Under the pieces are notes generated by a model, which worked only from the letters and a program-made list of their open reading frames with translations, did no database searches and was not told where the DNA came from. The position numbers and the translations under genes are program-made. Positions 28,332 through 37,716 of a stretch of DNA of 64,000 nt are shown here, piece by piece. Source of the stretch: Natronorubrum tibetense GA33 (GTDB lineage Archaea; Halobacteriota; Halobacteria; Halobacteriales; Natrialbaceae); assembly GCF_000383975.1 (NCBI RefSeq), contig NZ_KB913017.1:3944265-4008264 (forward strand), given 5' to 3'. The stretch's first letter is position 1. The number at the start of each line of letters is the position of its first letter.

Positions 28332-28901
28332 TTACGTTTCTACGGACGCCGAGTAGACGTGTACAGCCGTGACGACGGCAAACGCCAGGACGGTGAGAAT
28401 AGAGACGGCGAGCCACGGAACCGATACGAGGCCGCTCGCGGTCACGGCGAGAAGCAGTCCGGAACAGCCGACGGTCCCCGCGTACCGGTAGGGCCACGGA
28501 TCGTCCGAATCAGACTCCTCGACACCCGCCAGATAGGGATCGAACTGCGGCGTCAGATCGGTCGACGTGATGGTCCCGCGATCCTTGTCGTAGTCGATGA
28601 TCCCGCGGGTGTCGAGTTTCGGGAGGTGGGATTGGTACAGCGAGATGTAGACGCGCTGGCGCTGGTCCGAGTGCAGGTTCTCGACCGTCGTTTCGTGCTC
28701 CCAGGCGGCAACCTGTTCGGCGAGGTCGCTCAACAGAACCGGATCGTCGGTGGTCCGAAGGTAGCGGAGTACATCACGCCGCCGACGCGTCTGTAGGATG
28801 TGATAGATGTCGTCAGGGTCGAGCGACGAATCGTCGTCCGATGTGGACGCTCGAGACGGGCCTTCGCCGACGGATCGTGGTGAAGACGCAGGTGACGGCA
28901 T
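28332..28901 (-). CDS. DUF7344-type winged-helix regulator with C-terminal membrane helices
   Basis: 189 residues. After a disordered Ser/Pro/Asp N-terminus comes DPDDIYHILQTRRRRDVLRY, the start of the haloarchaeal DUF7344 winged-helix domain (about 28-115, with QSHLPKLDTRGIIDYDKDRG as the wing). The C-terminus has two TM helices (about 138-160 and 163-184). It probably binds DNA while attached to the membrane, similar to other haloarchaeal one-component systems. Confidence 0.8.
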   Translation of the reverse strand: MPSPASSPRSVGEGPSRASTSDDDSSLDPDDIYHILQTRRRRDVLRYLRTTDDPVLLSDLAEQVAAWEHETTVENLHSDQRQRVYISLYQSHLPKLDTRGIIDYDKDRGTITSTDLTPQFDPYLAGVEESDSDDPWPYRYAGTVGCSGLLLAVTASGLVSVPWLAVSILTVLAFAVVTAVHVYSASVET

Positions 28902-29466
28902 TGTCGATACGCTAGCACCACAGAGAGTAGATAAGTATCTTCCCCGTCTCGAGGGACGGCTCTCTCGGTCTCGAGCGTGCGAGCGAAAAAGGGTGGGCCG
29001 AATAGTATGCAGTGGAGCGGCCCGTGGGATCTAAGACCGGCAGCCACACAGCCACGAGTGGCCGCCGTGATTGAGCACGAGTGATCCACCGGCGCTTCGT
29101 AGCACTCGGTAGTGTCGCGGAGTCGGCGTCTCGCCGACAGCAGATGTTTGCTTCCGTCCAATAATAAAGTTGTTTGTTGCGGTAGATTCGACTATATTGG
29201 GCCAATATGACCTCATTCGTACAAATTTGCGAGTATATATTCCGAGTTGGCCTATAATTCGCCTCACGAGATTCGTAAATTACCGGTTTGTGAGACCCAG
29301 CCGCCGGTGGCAGCGACTCGGTACGACGTCTCGTCGAGAGGTAGTACACGGTCGATCGATCCGCGATCCGAGTGGGCCGCCGAGTCGATTCGTCGGACGA
29401 ATCAAATTGATCCGTAGGGCCGGACGTAGTGATCCATTGGGTGGAAAACCGATCCCTCGGTCGCCG
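28902..29466. other. 565-bp AT-rich intergenic region with one palindrome
   Basis: Lies between the DUF7344 gene and the 3' end of the HTH-10 gene. The stretch 29155-29290 is AT-rich, unlike the flanks, and contains ATATTGG-G-CCAATAT (29194-29208). No convincing ORF: open frames are Arg-rich and have no initiation signal. It may hold the DUF7344 promoter and operator. Confidence 0.45.
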
Positions 29467-30159
29467 TCAGGGATCGATCGCCGTCGGCTGCATTCCGTCC
29501 GTCAATTCGGCGCTGACGAGCGTGGAGTGACAGCGCCGCAGGCGTTCGGAAAGGGCCTGGTGGGAGACGTCGAGTTCGGCAGCGAGTTCCTTGAGCGTTA
29601 TCTGGCGTGGAATGTCGAAGTAGCCGAGTTCGTGAGCCTTACAGATCGTCTCGTATTGAGTCTGTGTCAGCGGCGTCTGGGCGCTCTCGAAGTCGTCCAT
29701 ACCGGTTAGTCGCGTCACTTCGACGCCGTAATCGTACTGTTCGAACAGCGCGTAACACTCCGAGAGCGACCCCCGATCGTGGAAGAGCAGTTTCACCGAC
29801 CACGTTCCGTTCTGGCCGCAGGCCGCCAGAATTGCGCCGCCGTTCTCCGCGACGATCTGTTCGAACAGTTTGACGCTGTCTCCGAATTCGAGTCGGAACA
29901 ACCAGCGCTCGCTGCCGTCGGATTCGTCCCCAGTTTGGCGGCTCCGTTCACCGCCTGTCAAACTCGCGATCACGTCGACCGATGGGTCCGCCTCGAGCGC
30001 GTCGTGGACGGTCCGTCGATCCGGACCGATAACCCAGACCAGCGGCGGCGAATCCCCGATCATCCCACCGATCTGGCACTCGAACGTCGGCACCCGATCG
30101 AACGTCCGGGCGATCCCGAATCGATCGGCCGGAATCTCGAGTTCGACGACTGTCGTCAT
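29467..30159 (-). CDS. Bat-type HTH-10 transcription regulator
   Basis: 230 residues from MTTVVELEIPADRFG. N-terminal bacterioopsin-activator-like sensor region, C-terminal HTH-10 domain with LTQTQYETICKAHELGYFDI and ELAAELDVSHQALSERLRRCH, the DNA-recognition helix. Such proteins are one-component regulators in haloarchaea. The stop is followed by an AT-rich gap; the upstream region (30160-30500) has no gene. Confidence 0.88.
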   Translation of the reverse strand: MTTVVELEIPADRFGIARTFDRVPTFECQIGGMIGDSPPLVWVIGPDRRTVHDALEADPSVDVIASLTGGERSRQTGDESDGSERWLFRLEFGDSVKLFEQIVAENGGAILAACGQNGTWSVKLLFHDRGSLSECYALFEQYDYGVEVTRLTGMDDFESAQTPLTQTQYETICKAHELGYFDIPRQITLKELAAELDVSHQALSERLRRCHSTLVSAELTDGMQPTAIDP

Positions 30160-30500
30160 GCTCGAAACCCACCACAGAGACGTATAGACGCGTTGGGTTT
30201 CCGGTAGCCTTTCCCGCCACCCAATTGCCGTGACTCTCGTTGGTAGCGGAGTGTTTCGGGCGATGAATAGTTCACCGATACTAGCCGACCGTGTCGATTT
30301 TGTGGGAGCTCTCACGCGTTGCAGCCACCAGAAAAGTTATAGTAGGAGTGTGGGAAATATTCGTTCAACCGAGTGTGGAAACTTGGTTACAGGGAATGCA
30401 GATCGGTGGTTTCGCGTTTTCTCGTCTCCACGTCGTAGCCACGCTACTCGTCGCGGTCTCCGGCATGCGGGTCCCGGATGGAGCCGCGTCGCTCACCGGC
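30160..30500. other. 341-bp intergenic region
   Basis: Upstream of the HTH-10 gene. Apart from an AT-rich zone near 30230-30360 I see no gene, RNA or repeat; it probably contains the HTH-10 promoter. The right side merges into the in-frame tail of the histidine-kinase gene. Confidence 0.4.
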
Positions 30501-30698
30501 CTATGCGGGAACTTCCTCCGGGCTCCGCCCCCAGTGTCGGTGCTCGGCGATGGCGTCGACGAACGCCTCAGCGAACGCCTCGAGGTCGTCGCTACGACAG
30601 GTGACGACGCCGGCGTCCGAGACGAGCTCGCCGTCGTCGGCGATTTCGGTGTCCGGCAGGTCGACCGCCTCGAACAGCGCCGTTCGCTCGCCGTGACT
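30501..30698 (-). pseudogene. Open 65-codon segment in frame after the kinase stop
   Basis: Directly after the kinase TGA (30699-30701), the same frame continues SHGERTALFEAVDLPDTEIA... to ...AEHRHWGRSPEEVPA before TAG 30501-30503. The composition is acidic and halophile-like, as in real proteins, and there is no ATG, GTG or TTG within it. Either it is the end of a once longer or separate protein whose start was lost, or a read-through tail. Function unknown. Confidence 0.4.
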
Positions 30699-33600
30699 TC
30701 ACTGTCGGCGACCCTGCTCGTCCGCCGCCGGTAGCACCACCGAGAACGTCGAGCCCTCGCCGGGATCGGAGTCGACCCGAATCTCGCCGCCGTGGCGTTC
30801 GGCGATCCGCTGACAGAGCGCCAACCCGATCCCCGTGCCCGGATGCTCCTCGCGGCTGTGCAGCCGCTGGAATACCTCGAAAATCCGTTCCGTCTCGTCC
30901 GGATCAATGCCGATGCCCTCGTCCTCGATGTCGATCCGCCACCGCGACCCCGCTCGTTCGGCGTCGATGTCGATCATGGGCGGTTCGTCGCCGCTGTACT
31001 CGATTGCGTTCGACAGCAGGTTCTGGAACACCTGTCGGAGCTGGTCGCCGTCGCCGCTGACCCGCGGCAGGTCGCCGACCGAAATCTCGGCGTCGGTCTC
31101 CTCGATCTGCAGGCGCAGATTCCCGAGCACGTCGTCGATCACGTCTTCGAGATCGATCGGCTCGAGCGGGTCCCCCTTCGTCTCGACGCGCGAGTACTCG
31201 AGCAGCCCCTCGATCATGTCACGCATTCGATCAGCGCCGTCGACGGCATACGCGAGGAACTCCTCGCCCTCCTCGTCGAACTCGTCGGCGTAGCGTCGCT
31301 CGATCAGCTGGAGGTAGCTCGAGACCATCCGGAGCGGCTCCTGCAGATCGTGGCTGGCGGCGTAGGCGAACTGCTCTAACCGTTCGTTCGACGCCTCGAG
31401 TCGCCGCTGGTACTCCTTACGTTCGGAGATGTCGGCGAACGTGATCACGGCCCCGGTGATCTCGCCGTCGTCGTACAGCGGGGTGCCGCTGACCGAAACC
31501 CAGATCCGCTGGCCGTCGGCCCGGCGGACCCCCATCTCGAAGTCGTGAATCGTCTCCCCTTCACGGAAGACGCGGTAGGGAGGAATCGCCGTCGTCGAGA
31601 GGGGATCACCGTCCGGTTCGACCGGGTCTAACCCCTCGAGGTCGGCGACGGCGTCCTCGAACTCGCCCTCGGGATAGCCCAGAATCTCCCGCGCGCGGCG
31701 ATTGACGCGGTCGAAGTCGCCGTTCCCGTCGAGGGTGACGATTCCGACGGGGCTGGTGTCGACGATCCGCTCGACGAGGTTTCGTTCCTCCCGGAGCGCT
31801 CGTTCGCGCTGGTTTCGCTCGGTGACGTCCTGGGCCATCGTCATTCCCGCAAAGACGTCGCCGCGCTCGTCGGTGATCGGGACGGCCCGAACCACCCACT
31901 CCCGGCCGGCATACGTGAGTTCGATCGATCGTTCCTCGCCCTCCTCGAGGACGGCCTCGAAGATCGGTTCGAGCGCGTCGGCGGCCGCTTCGTTCCACGC
32001 GTCGCGGAAGTGGCTTCCCTCGAGGTCCGATGGCTCGACCGGAACCCGATCGAACCCTCTCCCCGCCGCCAACGTGTACCGGCGGTCGTGGTCGAACAGG
32101 GTGACGATTCCGTTGGGGAAGTACTCGACGAGGGTGCGGTAGCGCCGCTCCGACTCCGTGAGTTTTCGCTCTCGCTCCTTCCGGTCGGTGATGTCCCGGA
32201 AGTAGACCGAGAGCCCCGTCTCGGAGGGGTAAGCGTGAATCTCGAACCAGGTCTCGAGCGGGGCGGGGTAGTAAAGTTCGAACGAGGTCGGTTCCTGCGT
32301 TGCCATCGCCTGCTCGTACTCCTCGCGAAGTTTCGAGTCGGCCGCCCACTCGAAGACTTCCCAGAGGTTTCGTCCGTGCAAGCCGCGATCCTCGACGTCG
32401 ATCAACTCCGCCGCTCGATCGTTGACGTAGGTGAATGTCCAGTCGTCGTCGAGCGCGTAGAAGGCGTCGGTGATCCGGCTGAGGATCGCCTCGAGTTCGC
32501 TCTCGAGTTCGCGTTCGCGCTCTTTGAGCGCGGTCACGTCCTCCGCGGTGGCCACGACGCGATTGACGGTCCCGTCGTCGTCGAGAATCGGAGCGGCGTT
32601 CGTCACGAACCATCGTCGGTCGTCCGCACCCGGTGTCTCGAGCTGGAGCACCCGATCGAACACCGGCTCGCCGGTCCGAAGCGCCCGTGTGAAGGGATGG
32701 CCCGCCTGCGAAACCGGCTCGCCGTTCGCGTCGCAAATCGTCCCGCCCGCCTTCGTGTACGTTTCGAGCCCCGACTCCGAGAGGCCGAGGATATCCAGGT
32801 AGCGCTCGTTGACTCGGGTAACTGCCCCGTCCTCGTCGAACGCCACGATCCCGACGGGGCTGGTCTCGAAGACGCGATCGATAAGGTCGCGTTCGCGCTG
32901 GAGCTGTTGCTCCCGTTCGCGCTGATCGGTCATGTCGCGGGTGACCTTCACGTAGCCGCGGTGCGTGCCGGTATCGTCGACGACCGACGTGATCGTCACG
33001 TTCGCCCAAAACCGGCTGCCGTCCTTTCGTACGCGCCAGCCTTCCGTCTCGATCGAGCCCGCGGACCGCGCTCGCTCGAGGGTTTCTGCGGGAACGTTCG
33101 TCCTGCAGTCGTCATCAGTGTAGAACGTGGAGACGTGTGAACCGAGTATCTCCCCGCGTTCGTACCCCTTGATCTGTCGCGCCCCCTCGTTCCAGCTGGC
33201 GACGCAGCCGTCCGAATCGAGTCGGAAGATGGCGTACTCCTCGACCGCGTTGACCAGCGAGCGAAACCGCTCCTCGCTCTCCTTGAGCGCTCCCTCGGAA
33301 CGCTTCCGATCGGTGATGTCGTAGTAGAGTTCGACGCGGCCGCCCGCGTACTGTCCCGAGCGGATCGGTTTGCTCCGGTGCTCGAGCCAGCGTTCCTCGC
33401 GCCCGGTCGCTGGATCTGCGGTGACTCGACACTCGAAACGTTCGACGTAGCTGTTGTCATCGTACGTGGCCAGCACATTCCGGGCGAACGCGTGGGGATC
33501 GGCGAACTTCTCGGCGACGGACTCCTCGATCACCGTTCGTTTGTCTCGCCCAATGATCGACTCGCGGTCGAGTCCCAGATACTCCTCGATCGATTGGTCC

Positions 33601-34130
33601 ACCCACATCACGTCGAACGACTCGTCGAGGATGAAGACGCCGATATCGGCCTCGTCGACGACACTCGTGATCGAATCGTAGGACGCTTGCGCCGACTCGA
33701 GCGTCTCCCGTTGTCGTTTTCGGTCAGAAATGTCGCGTGCGACGCCGATCGTCCCGGCGAACTCGCCGTCGTCTAGCAACACGTTGATACGGAGCTCGCA
33801 GGGGATTCGGGAGCCGTTCGCAGTGTGAATCGAGAGTTCGAACGGCGTCAGTTCTTCCCCGCCCTCGAGTTGGGCACGAATCTCGCCGTTGATGCGTTCG
33901 ACATCCGCCTCGTCGACGACGAGCGAGACGTGCTCGCCGATGAGTTCGTCGCGGGAATACCCCGTCGTGTCGACGATCGTCTCGTTGACCGCGACGAAGT
34001 GGCCGTCGGCGTCGAGCTGATACACGCTGTCGTCGATCGTATCGACGAGCGTCCGGTAGCGCTGCAGCGCCACGTCGTCGTCGACGTCTCCCCAGAACGT
34101 CAGTCCCGTGGCGTCCGCTCGGTTGCTCAT
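30699..34130 (-). CDS. Multi-PAS sensor histidine kinase, soluble
   Basis: 1143 residues. Seven consecutive PAS/PAC-like units (about residues 22-140, 150-265, 270-390, 400-525, 530-640, 645-770, 775-905), each ending in the DITDRK/DVTER linker; then HisKA with the phospho-acceptor His927 in FAYAASHDLQEPLRM and the GHKL ATPase: N-box QNLLSNAIEYS, G1 DEGIGID, G2 GTGIGLAL. No TM segments, so it senses intracellular cues such as redox, light or energy state. No cognate intact receiver is adjacent; the receiver proteins at 35.3 and 36.4 kb lack the normal acceptor. Confidence 0.93.
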   Translation of the reverse strand: MSNRADATGLTFWGDVDDDVALQRYRTLVDTIDDSVYQLDADGHFVAVNETIVDTTGYSRDELIGEHVSLVVDEADVERINGEIRAQLEGGEELTPFELSIHTANGSRIPCELRINVLLDDGEFAGTIGVARDISDRKRQRETLESAQASYDSITSVVDEADIGVFILDESFDVMWVDQSIEEYLGLDRESIIGRDKRTVIEESVAEKFADPHAFARNVLATYDDNSYVERFECRVTADPATGREERWLEHRSKPIRSGQYAGGRVELYYDITDRKRSEGALKESEERFRSLVNAVEEYAIFRLDSDGCVASWNEGARQIKGYERGEILGSHVSTFYTDDDCRTNVPAETLERARSAGSIETEGWRVRKDGSRFWANVTITSVVDDTGTHRGYVKVTRDMTDQREREQQLQRERDLIDRVFETSPVGIVAFDEDGAVTRVNERYLDILGLSESGLETYTKAGGTICDANGEPVSQAGHPFTRALRTGEPVFDRVLQLETPGADDRRWFVTNAAPILDDDGTVNRVVATAEDVTALKERERELESELEAILSRITDAFYALDDDWTFTYVNDRAAELIDVEDRGLHGRNLWEVFEWAADSKLREEYEQAMATQEPTSFELYYPAPLETWFEIHAYPSETGLSVYFRDITDRKERERKLTESERRYRTLVEYFPNGIVTLFDHDRRYTLAAGRGFDRVPVEPSDLEGSHFRDAWNEAAADALEPIFEAVLEEGEERSIELTYAGREWVVRAVPITDERGDVFAGMTMAQDVTERNQRERALREERNLVERIVDTSPVGIVTLDGNGDFDRVNRRAREILGYPEGEFEDAVADLEGLDPVEPDGDPLSTTAIPPYRVFREGETIHDFEMGVRRADGQRIWVSVSGTPLYDDGEITGAVITFADISERKEYQRRLEASNERLEQFAYAASHDLQEPLRMVSSYLQLIERRYADEFDEEGEEFLAYAVDGADRMRDMIEGLLEYSRVETKGDPLEPIDLEDVIDDVLGNLRLQIEETDAEISVGDLPRVSGDGDQLRQVFQNLLSNAIEYSGDEPPMIDIDAERAGSRWRIDIEDEGIGIDPDETERIFEVFQRLHSREEHPGTGIGLALCQRIAERHGGEIRVDSDPGEGSTFSVVLPAADEQGRRQ

Positions 34131-34285
34131 ACGTGCTGTCGTCGCTCTAGAGTCGGATAAACCTCCCGACAGATTGAATGGGGCGGAACGCCTGTAGCGG
34201 ATCTACGCCGGAGCGAGCGCACTCTACCGACTCGAGTCGCGAACTGTCCGCGTTCTCGGTCCCGACACGACCAGCCGAGATGGCG

Positions 34286-34585
34286 TCAGATCGACTGCTG
34301 GTAGCCACACGTCGGACACGTCATCATGCCGTTAGCGATCAGGAGATAGCTCCGTTCGCAGCGGTCACAGGGGCAGCCGATCGAAACGCCGGCCTCTCTG
34401 GCAACCGCGCGGAGCGTGTTCTCCAGCAACGGAAGCCGCGTTTCGATCCGCTCCAAGCGTGCGGTTACGTCCCGTAGCTCGGAGACCGTCCGCTCGAGGC
34501 GTGGCGTCGGGTCGGCAGGGGACGTTCGCCCGTGACGGTAGTCGTATCCACGGTCGTTCGTCCGTACGGGTATTCGAGGCGTCAT
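34286..34585 (-). CDS. Small zinc-ribbon protein
   Basis: 99 residues from MTPRIPVRTND. The central part, LERTVSELRDVTARLERIETRL, is a coiled coil; the C-terminus has CPCDRC and CPTCG, a four-cysteine zinc ribbon. Probably protein-protein or nucleic-acid contact. Downstream of the kinase promoter region and on the same strand, but separated by about 150 bp. Confidence 0.7.
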   Translation of the reverse strand: MTPRIPVRTNDRGYDYRHGRTSPADPTPRLERTVSELRDVTARLERIETRLPLLENTLRAVAREAGVSIGCPCDRCERSYLLIANGMMTCPTCGYQQSI

Positions 34586-34710
34586 CGAACAGTGTAGACC
34601 GCGGAAAAACATATATGTGTCTCGTGGTCGAGTGAAGCGCTAGCATCGTCGAAAAATCGCCCCGTCTCGGACGAACGCCGGACCTGGGCCGGGAGTCGAT
34701 GCGGACGCTG

Positions 34711-35106
34711 TCAGGCACCGCTCGCTCTCGCCTGCGTCAGCTGCCAGCTCCCGTAGATGCTCCCGCCGGCCAGGATTGCTACGAGCGCGCCGGCGATCAC
34801 GTTACTCCAGAGGAGTCGGTCTGCGGTTACCTCGAGGACGAACGGGGCGGCGAGCACCCACAGCCCGAGGAGTGCGGCAAGGGCCGGTGCGGCGACGCTC
34901 GGCAGCGGACCGCCGTCCGGCCAGCCGGCGGTGTACGCCGCGAACGCGGCGATCGCTGCGCCAGCAAGGAAGTTGTTCATAATGATCAGGCCGGAGCCCG
35001 TCAGGATGACTCCCGACCAGAGGATCCAGGCACCGAGCGCGGCGGCGAACGCGGCCGTCCGAACCGGGATCGCCGATCGATCGGTCGTCGCGCGTATCTC
35101 GCTCAT
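34711..35106 (-). CDS. SPW-repeat membrane protein
   Basis: 131 residues from MSEIRATTD. Four TM helices; the region ALGAWILWSGVILTG and the related ALLGLWVLAAPFVLEV are the two SPW-type repeats (PF03779 family), without the exact SPW triplet. Function unknown. Confidence 0.72.
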   Translation of the reverse strand: MSEIRATTDRSAIPVRTAAFAAALGAWILWSGVILTGSGLIIMNNFLAGAAIAAFAAYTAGWPDGGPLPSVAAPALAALLGLWVLAAPFVLEVTADRLLWSNVIAGALVAILAGGSIYGSWQLTQARASGA

Positions 35107-35314
35107 ACCATCCGTACGCACCCAGCGGTGCTAAATGTGGACCAAGCATTGTGCCGCCAGCAGCTGTGTCGGCGTGTCGGATTCCGTCGCCCGTTCTCAA
35201 CGGCTCCGCTCGCGACACGGGTTCCGTCAAGAGCACAGTGGGTAGCCAGACACACTTCGTCGGAGAGGAGTGTCGGCATCGGACCCTCGCAGTTTTATTC
35301 TCTCAGACAGATTA

Positions 35315-35779
35315 ATGGCTATGGCTTCGGGGGACACGCAGATGGACGGAGTGGTCGACATCCTGTTAGTCGAGCCGAACCCAGGCGATACGCGGCTCTT
35401 TACCGAGAACTTCAGGGACGCGAAACTGCTCAACACGATCCACTCCGTCTCCGACGGCGAATCCGCACTCGAGTTCGTCCGCCAGCGCGGCGAGTACGCG
35501 GACGTCCCGGTACCGGACATCATCTTGCTCGAGCCACAACTTCCCGGAACCAGCGGTATGGACGTTCTCGCGGAGCTGAACTGCGACTCGGTGCTCCGTG
35601 AGATCCCCGTCGTCATCCTTACGAGTTCGAAAGCGGGCGAGGATATCGTCAAAGACCACGATCTCGAGGGCGACTGCTACATCCGAAAACCGGTCGCTCC
35701 GGAGGAGTTCGTGGATTTCGTGCAGTCGCTCGAGGAGTTCTGGTTCGCGATCGTTCGAAATCCGGTCGACAGCGACTGA
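35315..35779 (+). CDS. Degenerate receiver-domain protein (response-regulator-like), paralogue 1
   Basis: 154 residues from ATG 35315. The fold is that of a haloarchaeal single-domain response regulator: ILLVEPNPGDTRLF, GEYADVPVPDIILLEPQLPG, VVILTSSKA and CYIRKPV. In the canonical family the acidic pocket is ED and the phospho-acceptor is Asp (LLDLNLP); here the pocket is E20-P21 and the acceptor position is Glu73. Thr103 and Lys125 remain. It therefore cannot be phosphorylated normally and may be locked in an active-like state. The same changes occur in the paralogue at 36357. Confidence 0.88.
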   Translation: MAMASGDTQMDGVVDILLVEPNPGDTRLFTENFRDAKLLNTIHSVSDGESALEFVRQRGEYADVPVPDIILLEPQLPGTSGMDVLAELNCDSVLREIPVVILTSSKAGEDIVKDHDLEGDCYIRKPVAPEEFVDFVQSLEEFWFAIVRNPVDSD

Positions 35780-35873
35780 CGACGCTCCCCCACCGGTCCC
35801 CGAACCGATCGAATCCCGTTTCACTCTCGATCTGCCCGACACCGTTTTTCGCGTTCGATCCCTAGGATTGCGT

Positions 35874-36098
35874 ATGACGACCCCCGCATCCACAACCGAT
35901 CGTCCGCCCTCCAGCAAGACCGTTCTCTACTGTTTCGACTGTGGACACGAGAGTTCGTCCGATGGTGACTGGAAGGTACGGCAGACGACCGACGGGGACA
36001 GATACGACTGCCCCGAGTGTGGGACGACGATCACTGTTCGATCAACGGAGACAACTCGAGGTGTCGACCGACACACCACGTCCCGTTACTGCACCTGA
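35874..36098 (+). CDS. Small zinc-ribbon protein
   Basis: 74 residues. YCFDCGHES and YDCPECGTTITV form a CxxC...CxxC zinc ribbon; the remainder is polar. Start at ATG 35874. It lies between the two receiver paralogues on the same strand. Such small ribbons are widespread in haloarchaea; function unknown. Confidence 0.68.
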   Translation: MTTPASTTDRPPSSKTVLYCFDCGHESSSDGDWKVRQTTDGDRYDCPECGTTITVRSTETTRGVDRHTTSRYCT

Positions 36099-36325
36099 TG
36101 GCGAGTCGTCGGTCCCACCGTGCGCTCGACTGCCACTCGAGTGTCGTACCGGGCAACTCTGACAGTTTCGAATCCGCGTCGAAAGCGACTCGAACAGCCA
36201 GGAATCGGCGTCGTCGACCGGCGGCAAAGTACAAGCGCTTCCACCAACGAGCCACTCCCTACTGTAGGGCCATCAGTAGCTCAAACTAACCAGCTGGACT
36301 GACAGTGTCTGATATATTTGAGTTG

Positions 36326-36336
36326 CGCTTATACGC
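36326..36336 (+). promoter_or_regulatory. Putative TATA box for receiver paralogue 2
   Basis: GCGCTTATACG centred about 26 bases before ATG 36357, fitting a leaderless archaeal promoter. Confidence 0.45.
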
Positions 36337-36356
36337 TTGCAGCATCATGCACGGAT

Positions 36357-36824
36357 ATGGCAACAGGAGACGACGAGAGCGATGGCGAAATCGGGGAGAC
36401 GATCGACATCTTACTGATCGAGCCGAATCCGGGCGATACGCGTCTCTTCGAGGAGAATTTCAAAGACGCGAAACTCATGAACGCCGTCCACGCCGTCACC
36501 GACGGCGAGGCGGCACTCGAGTTCGTCCACCAACGCGGCGAGTACGCGGACGCCCCGCGACCAGATCTGATCCTGCTCGAGCCACAGCTTCCCGGCCAGA
36601 GCGCCATGGAGGTCCTCGCAGAACTGAACGACGAATCCGCACTCCGTGAGGCCCCCGTAATCGTGCTCACGAGTTCGGAGACGGGTGAATCGATCGTCAA
36701 ATCTCACGACCTCGAGGCGGACGCCTACATCCAGAAACCGGTAGAGACCGACGAGTTCATCGAGTTCGTCCAGGAGGTCGAGGAGTTCTGGTTCGCGATC
36801 GTCAAAACCGAAGCCGCCAACTGA
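36357..36824 (+). CDS. Degenerate receiver-domain protein, paralogue 2
   Basis: 155 residues from ATG 36357. It is closely related to the protein at 35315: the pocket reads IEPNPGD (E22-P23) and the acceptor site LILLEPQLPG has Glu75 where Asp is expected. LTSSETGES (Thr/Ser) and YIQKPVETDEF (Lys) are kept. The conserved, shared loss argues for a functional phosphorylation-independent receiver rather than decay. Confidence 0.88.
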   Translation: MATGDDESDGEIGETIDILLIEPNPGDTRLFEENFKDAKLMNAVHAVTDGEAALEFVHQRGEYADAPRPDLILLEPQLPGQSAMEVLAELNDESALREAPVIVLTSSETGESIVKSHDLEADAYIQKPVETDEFIEFVQEVEEFWFAIVKTEAAN

Positions 36825-37066
36825 ACCCCAGATCGCTCTCTCGGTCGGCCCCGACCGGTCGCAGCTCTCGTCGTCACGCACACTGGTTCGCTCGCCGTCT
36901 GTGCATATTTTTCACTCGCTATTGCCGAGAGTGATTGTCGCGTGAGCTGTCCGTAATCGTCGTCTTAGAGCGGTCGGTTCGAGTTTTGCACTGCACGCAC
37001 TGGCTTACCGACTCGAGACCTGTACGCCACAGTGGGTGCACACCGCTTGGAACACCTGTCACCAGA

Positions 37067-37077
37067 ACGTTTATTTC
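37067..37077 (+). promoter_or_regulatory. Putative TATA box
   Basis: AACGTTTATTT, about 25 bases before ATG 37099; typical archaeal spacing for a leaderless transcript. Confidence 0.45.
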
Positions 37078-37098
37078 CGAACTCCGAGTGGATGATGT

Positions 37099-37308
37099 AT
37101 GGCTGCCACGAGTCGCGACTGGTCCGAGCGCGAACGACTAGGCCTGATTGTTGGTCTTCTCCTCGCCGGTCCCATCGTGGTACATTCCATCGCCGGACCG
37201 GAGACACTCACCGTCCTCAGCCTCGTCGGCCTTGTCGCGTTCGCCTACGGGCTCTATCTGCTCTACCGACTGGTCGTGGCCGTCGAGCGCATCGCCGACA
37301 AGCTGTAG
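37099..37308 (+). CDS. Small two-TM membrane protein
   Basis: 69 residues. Charged N-terminus (MAATSRDWSERERLG), TM helices at about 14-31 and 37-57, then a basic-acidic end VVAVERIADKL. Well placed TATA element. Last chromosomal gene before the provirus. Confidence 0.7.
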   Translation: MAATSRDWSERERLGLIVGLLLAGPIVVHSIAGPETLTVLSLVGLVAFAYGLYLLYRLVVAVERIADKL

Positions 37309-37716
37309 CTGGACGGTACTGTGGTTCTCACCCGATGCGTTCGTTACCGTTACTTCGCGTCTCATCGCCGTTCGATGTCCCCCTCCGCTCTTGAGAAGCA
37401 AGATTGCTCCTGGGGGAGGGACTCCCTGTGGCCCGGGAACCGCCCGCGACAACAGTATCGACCGACCGCCTACGAAACCGTGCCACCAGAGGGAGTGAAC
37501 CTGTTGACGGTACCGCTCGAGACTCGAGGGTGAGATTCTGCTAGTGGAACAGTAGCGCACGGTCGCAGGAAGCAACTCCTGAGTTCAAATCGAATTGCTT
37601 CGAATACGCACCGCTTACGGTGTTGTTCGCGGTGAAAAAATGGGGCCGGAGGGATGGACGCTAGTGTATCCCGCCACATTCTCAGGTCTGTACGCTCCAA
37701 ATTTCGGGCAGTATCG
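37309..37716. other. Intergenic junction containing attL
   Basis: 408 bp of chromosomal-to-proviral transition with the left 18-bp repeat at 37638-37655 and no ORF of convincing composition. The part right of the repeat is the 3' flank of the integrase gene. Confidence 0.5.
37638..37655 (+). other. attL of the provirus
   Basis: AAATGGGGCCGGAGGGAT, identical to 59782-59799, where it overlaps the last 15 bases of tRNA-Trp (minus strand). The next bases differ (G here, T at the right), so the exact match is 18 bp. Confidence 0.9.

Noticed and set aside
28912-29349. Leftward 145-codon frame in the AT-rich gap
   Set aside because: No start context, odd composition; the region looks regulatory.
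31606-33009. 467-codon Arg-rich frame inside the histidine-kinase gene
   Set aside because: Same-strand shadow frame; composition (Arg/Gly-rich, basic) is not that of a halophilic protein.
34699-35601. 300-codon plus-strand frame over the SPW gene
   Set aside because: Basic, Arg/Gly-rich shadow of the SPW-repeat and receiver genes.
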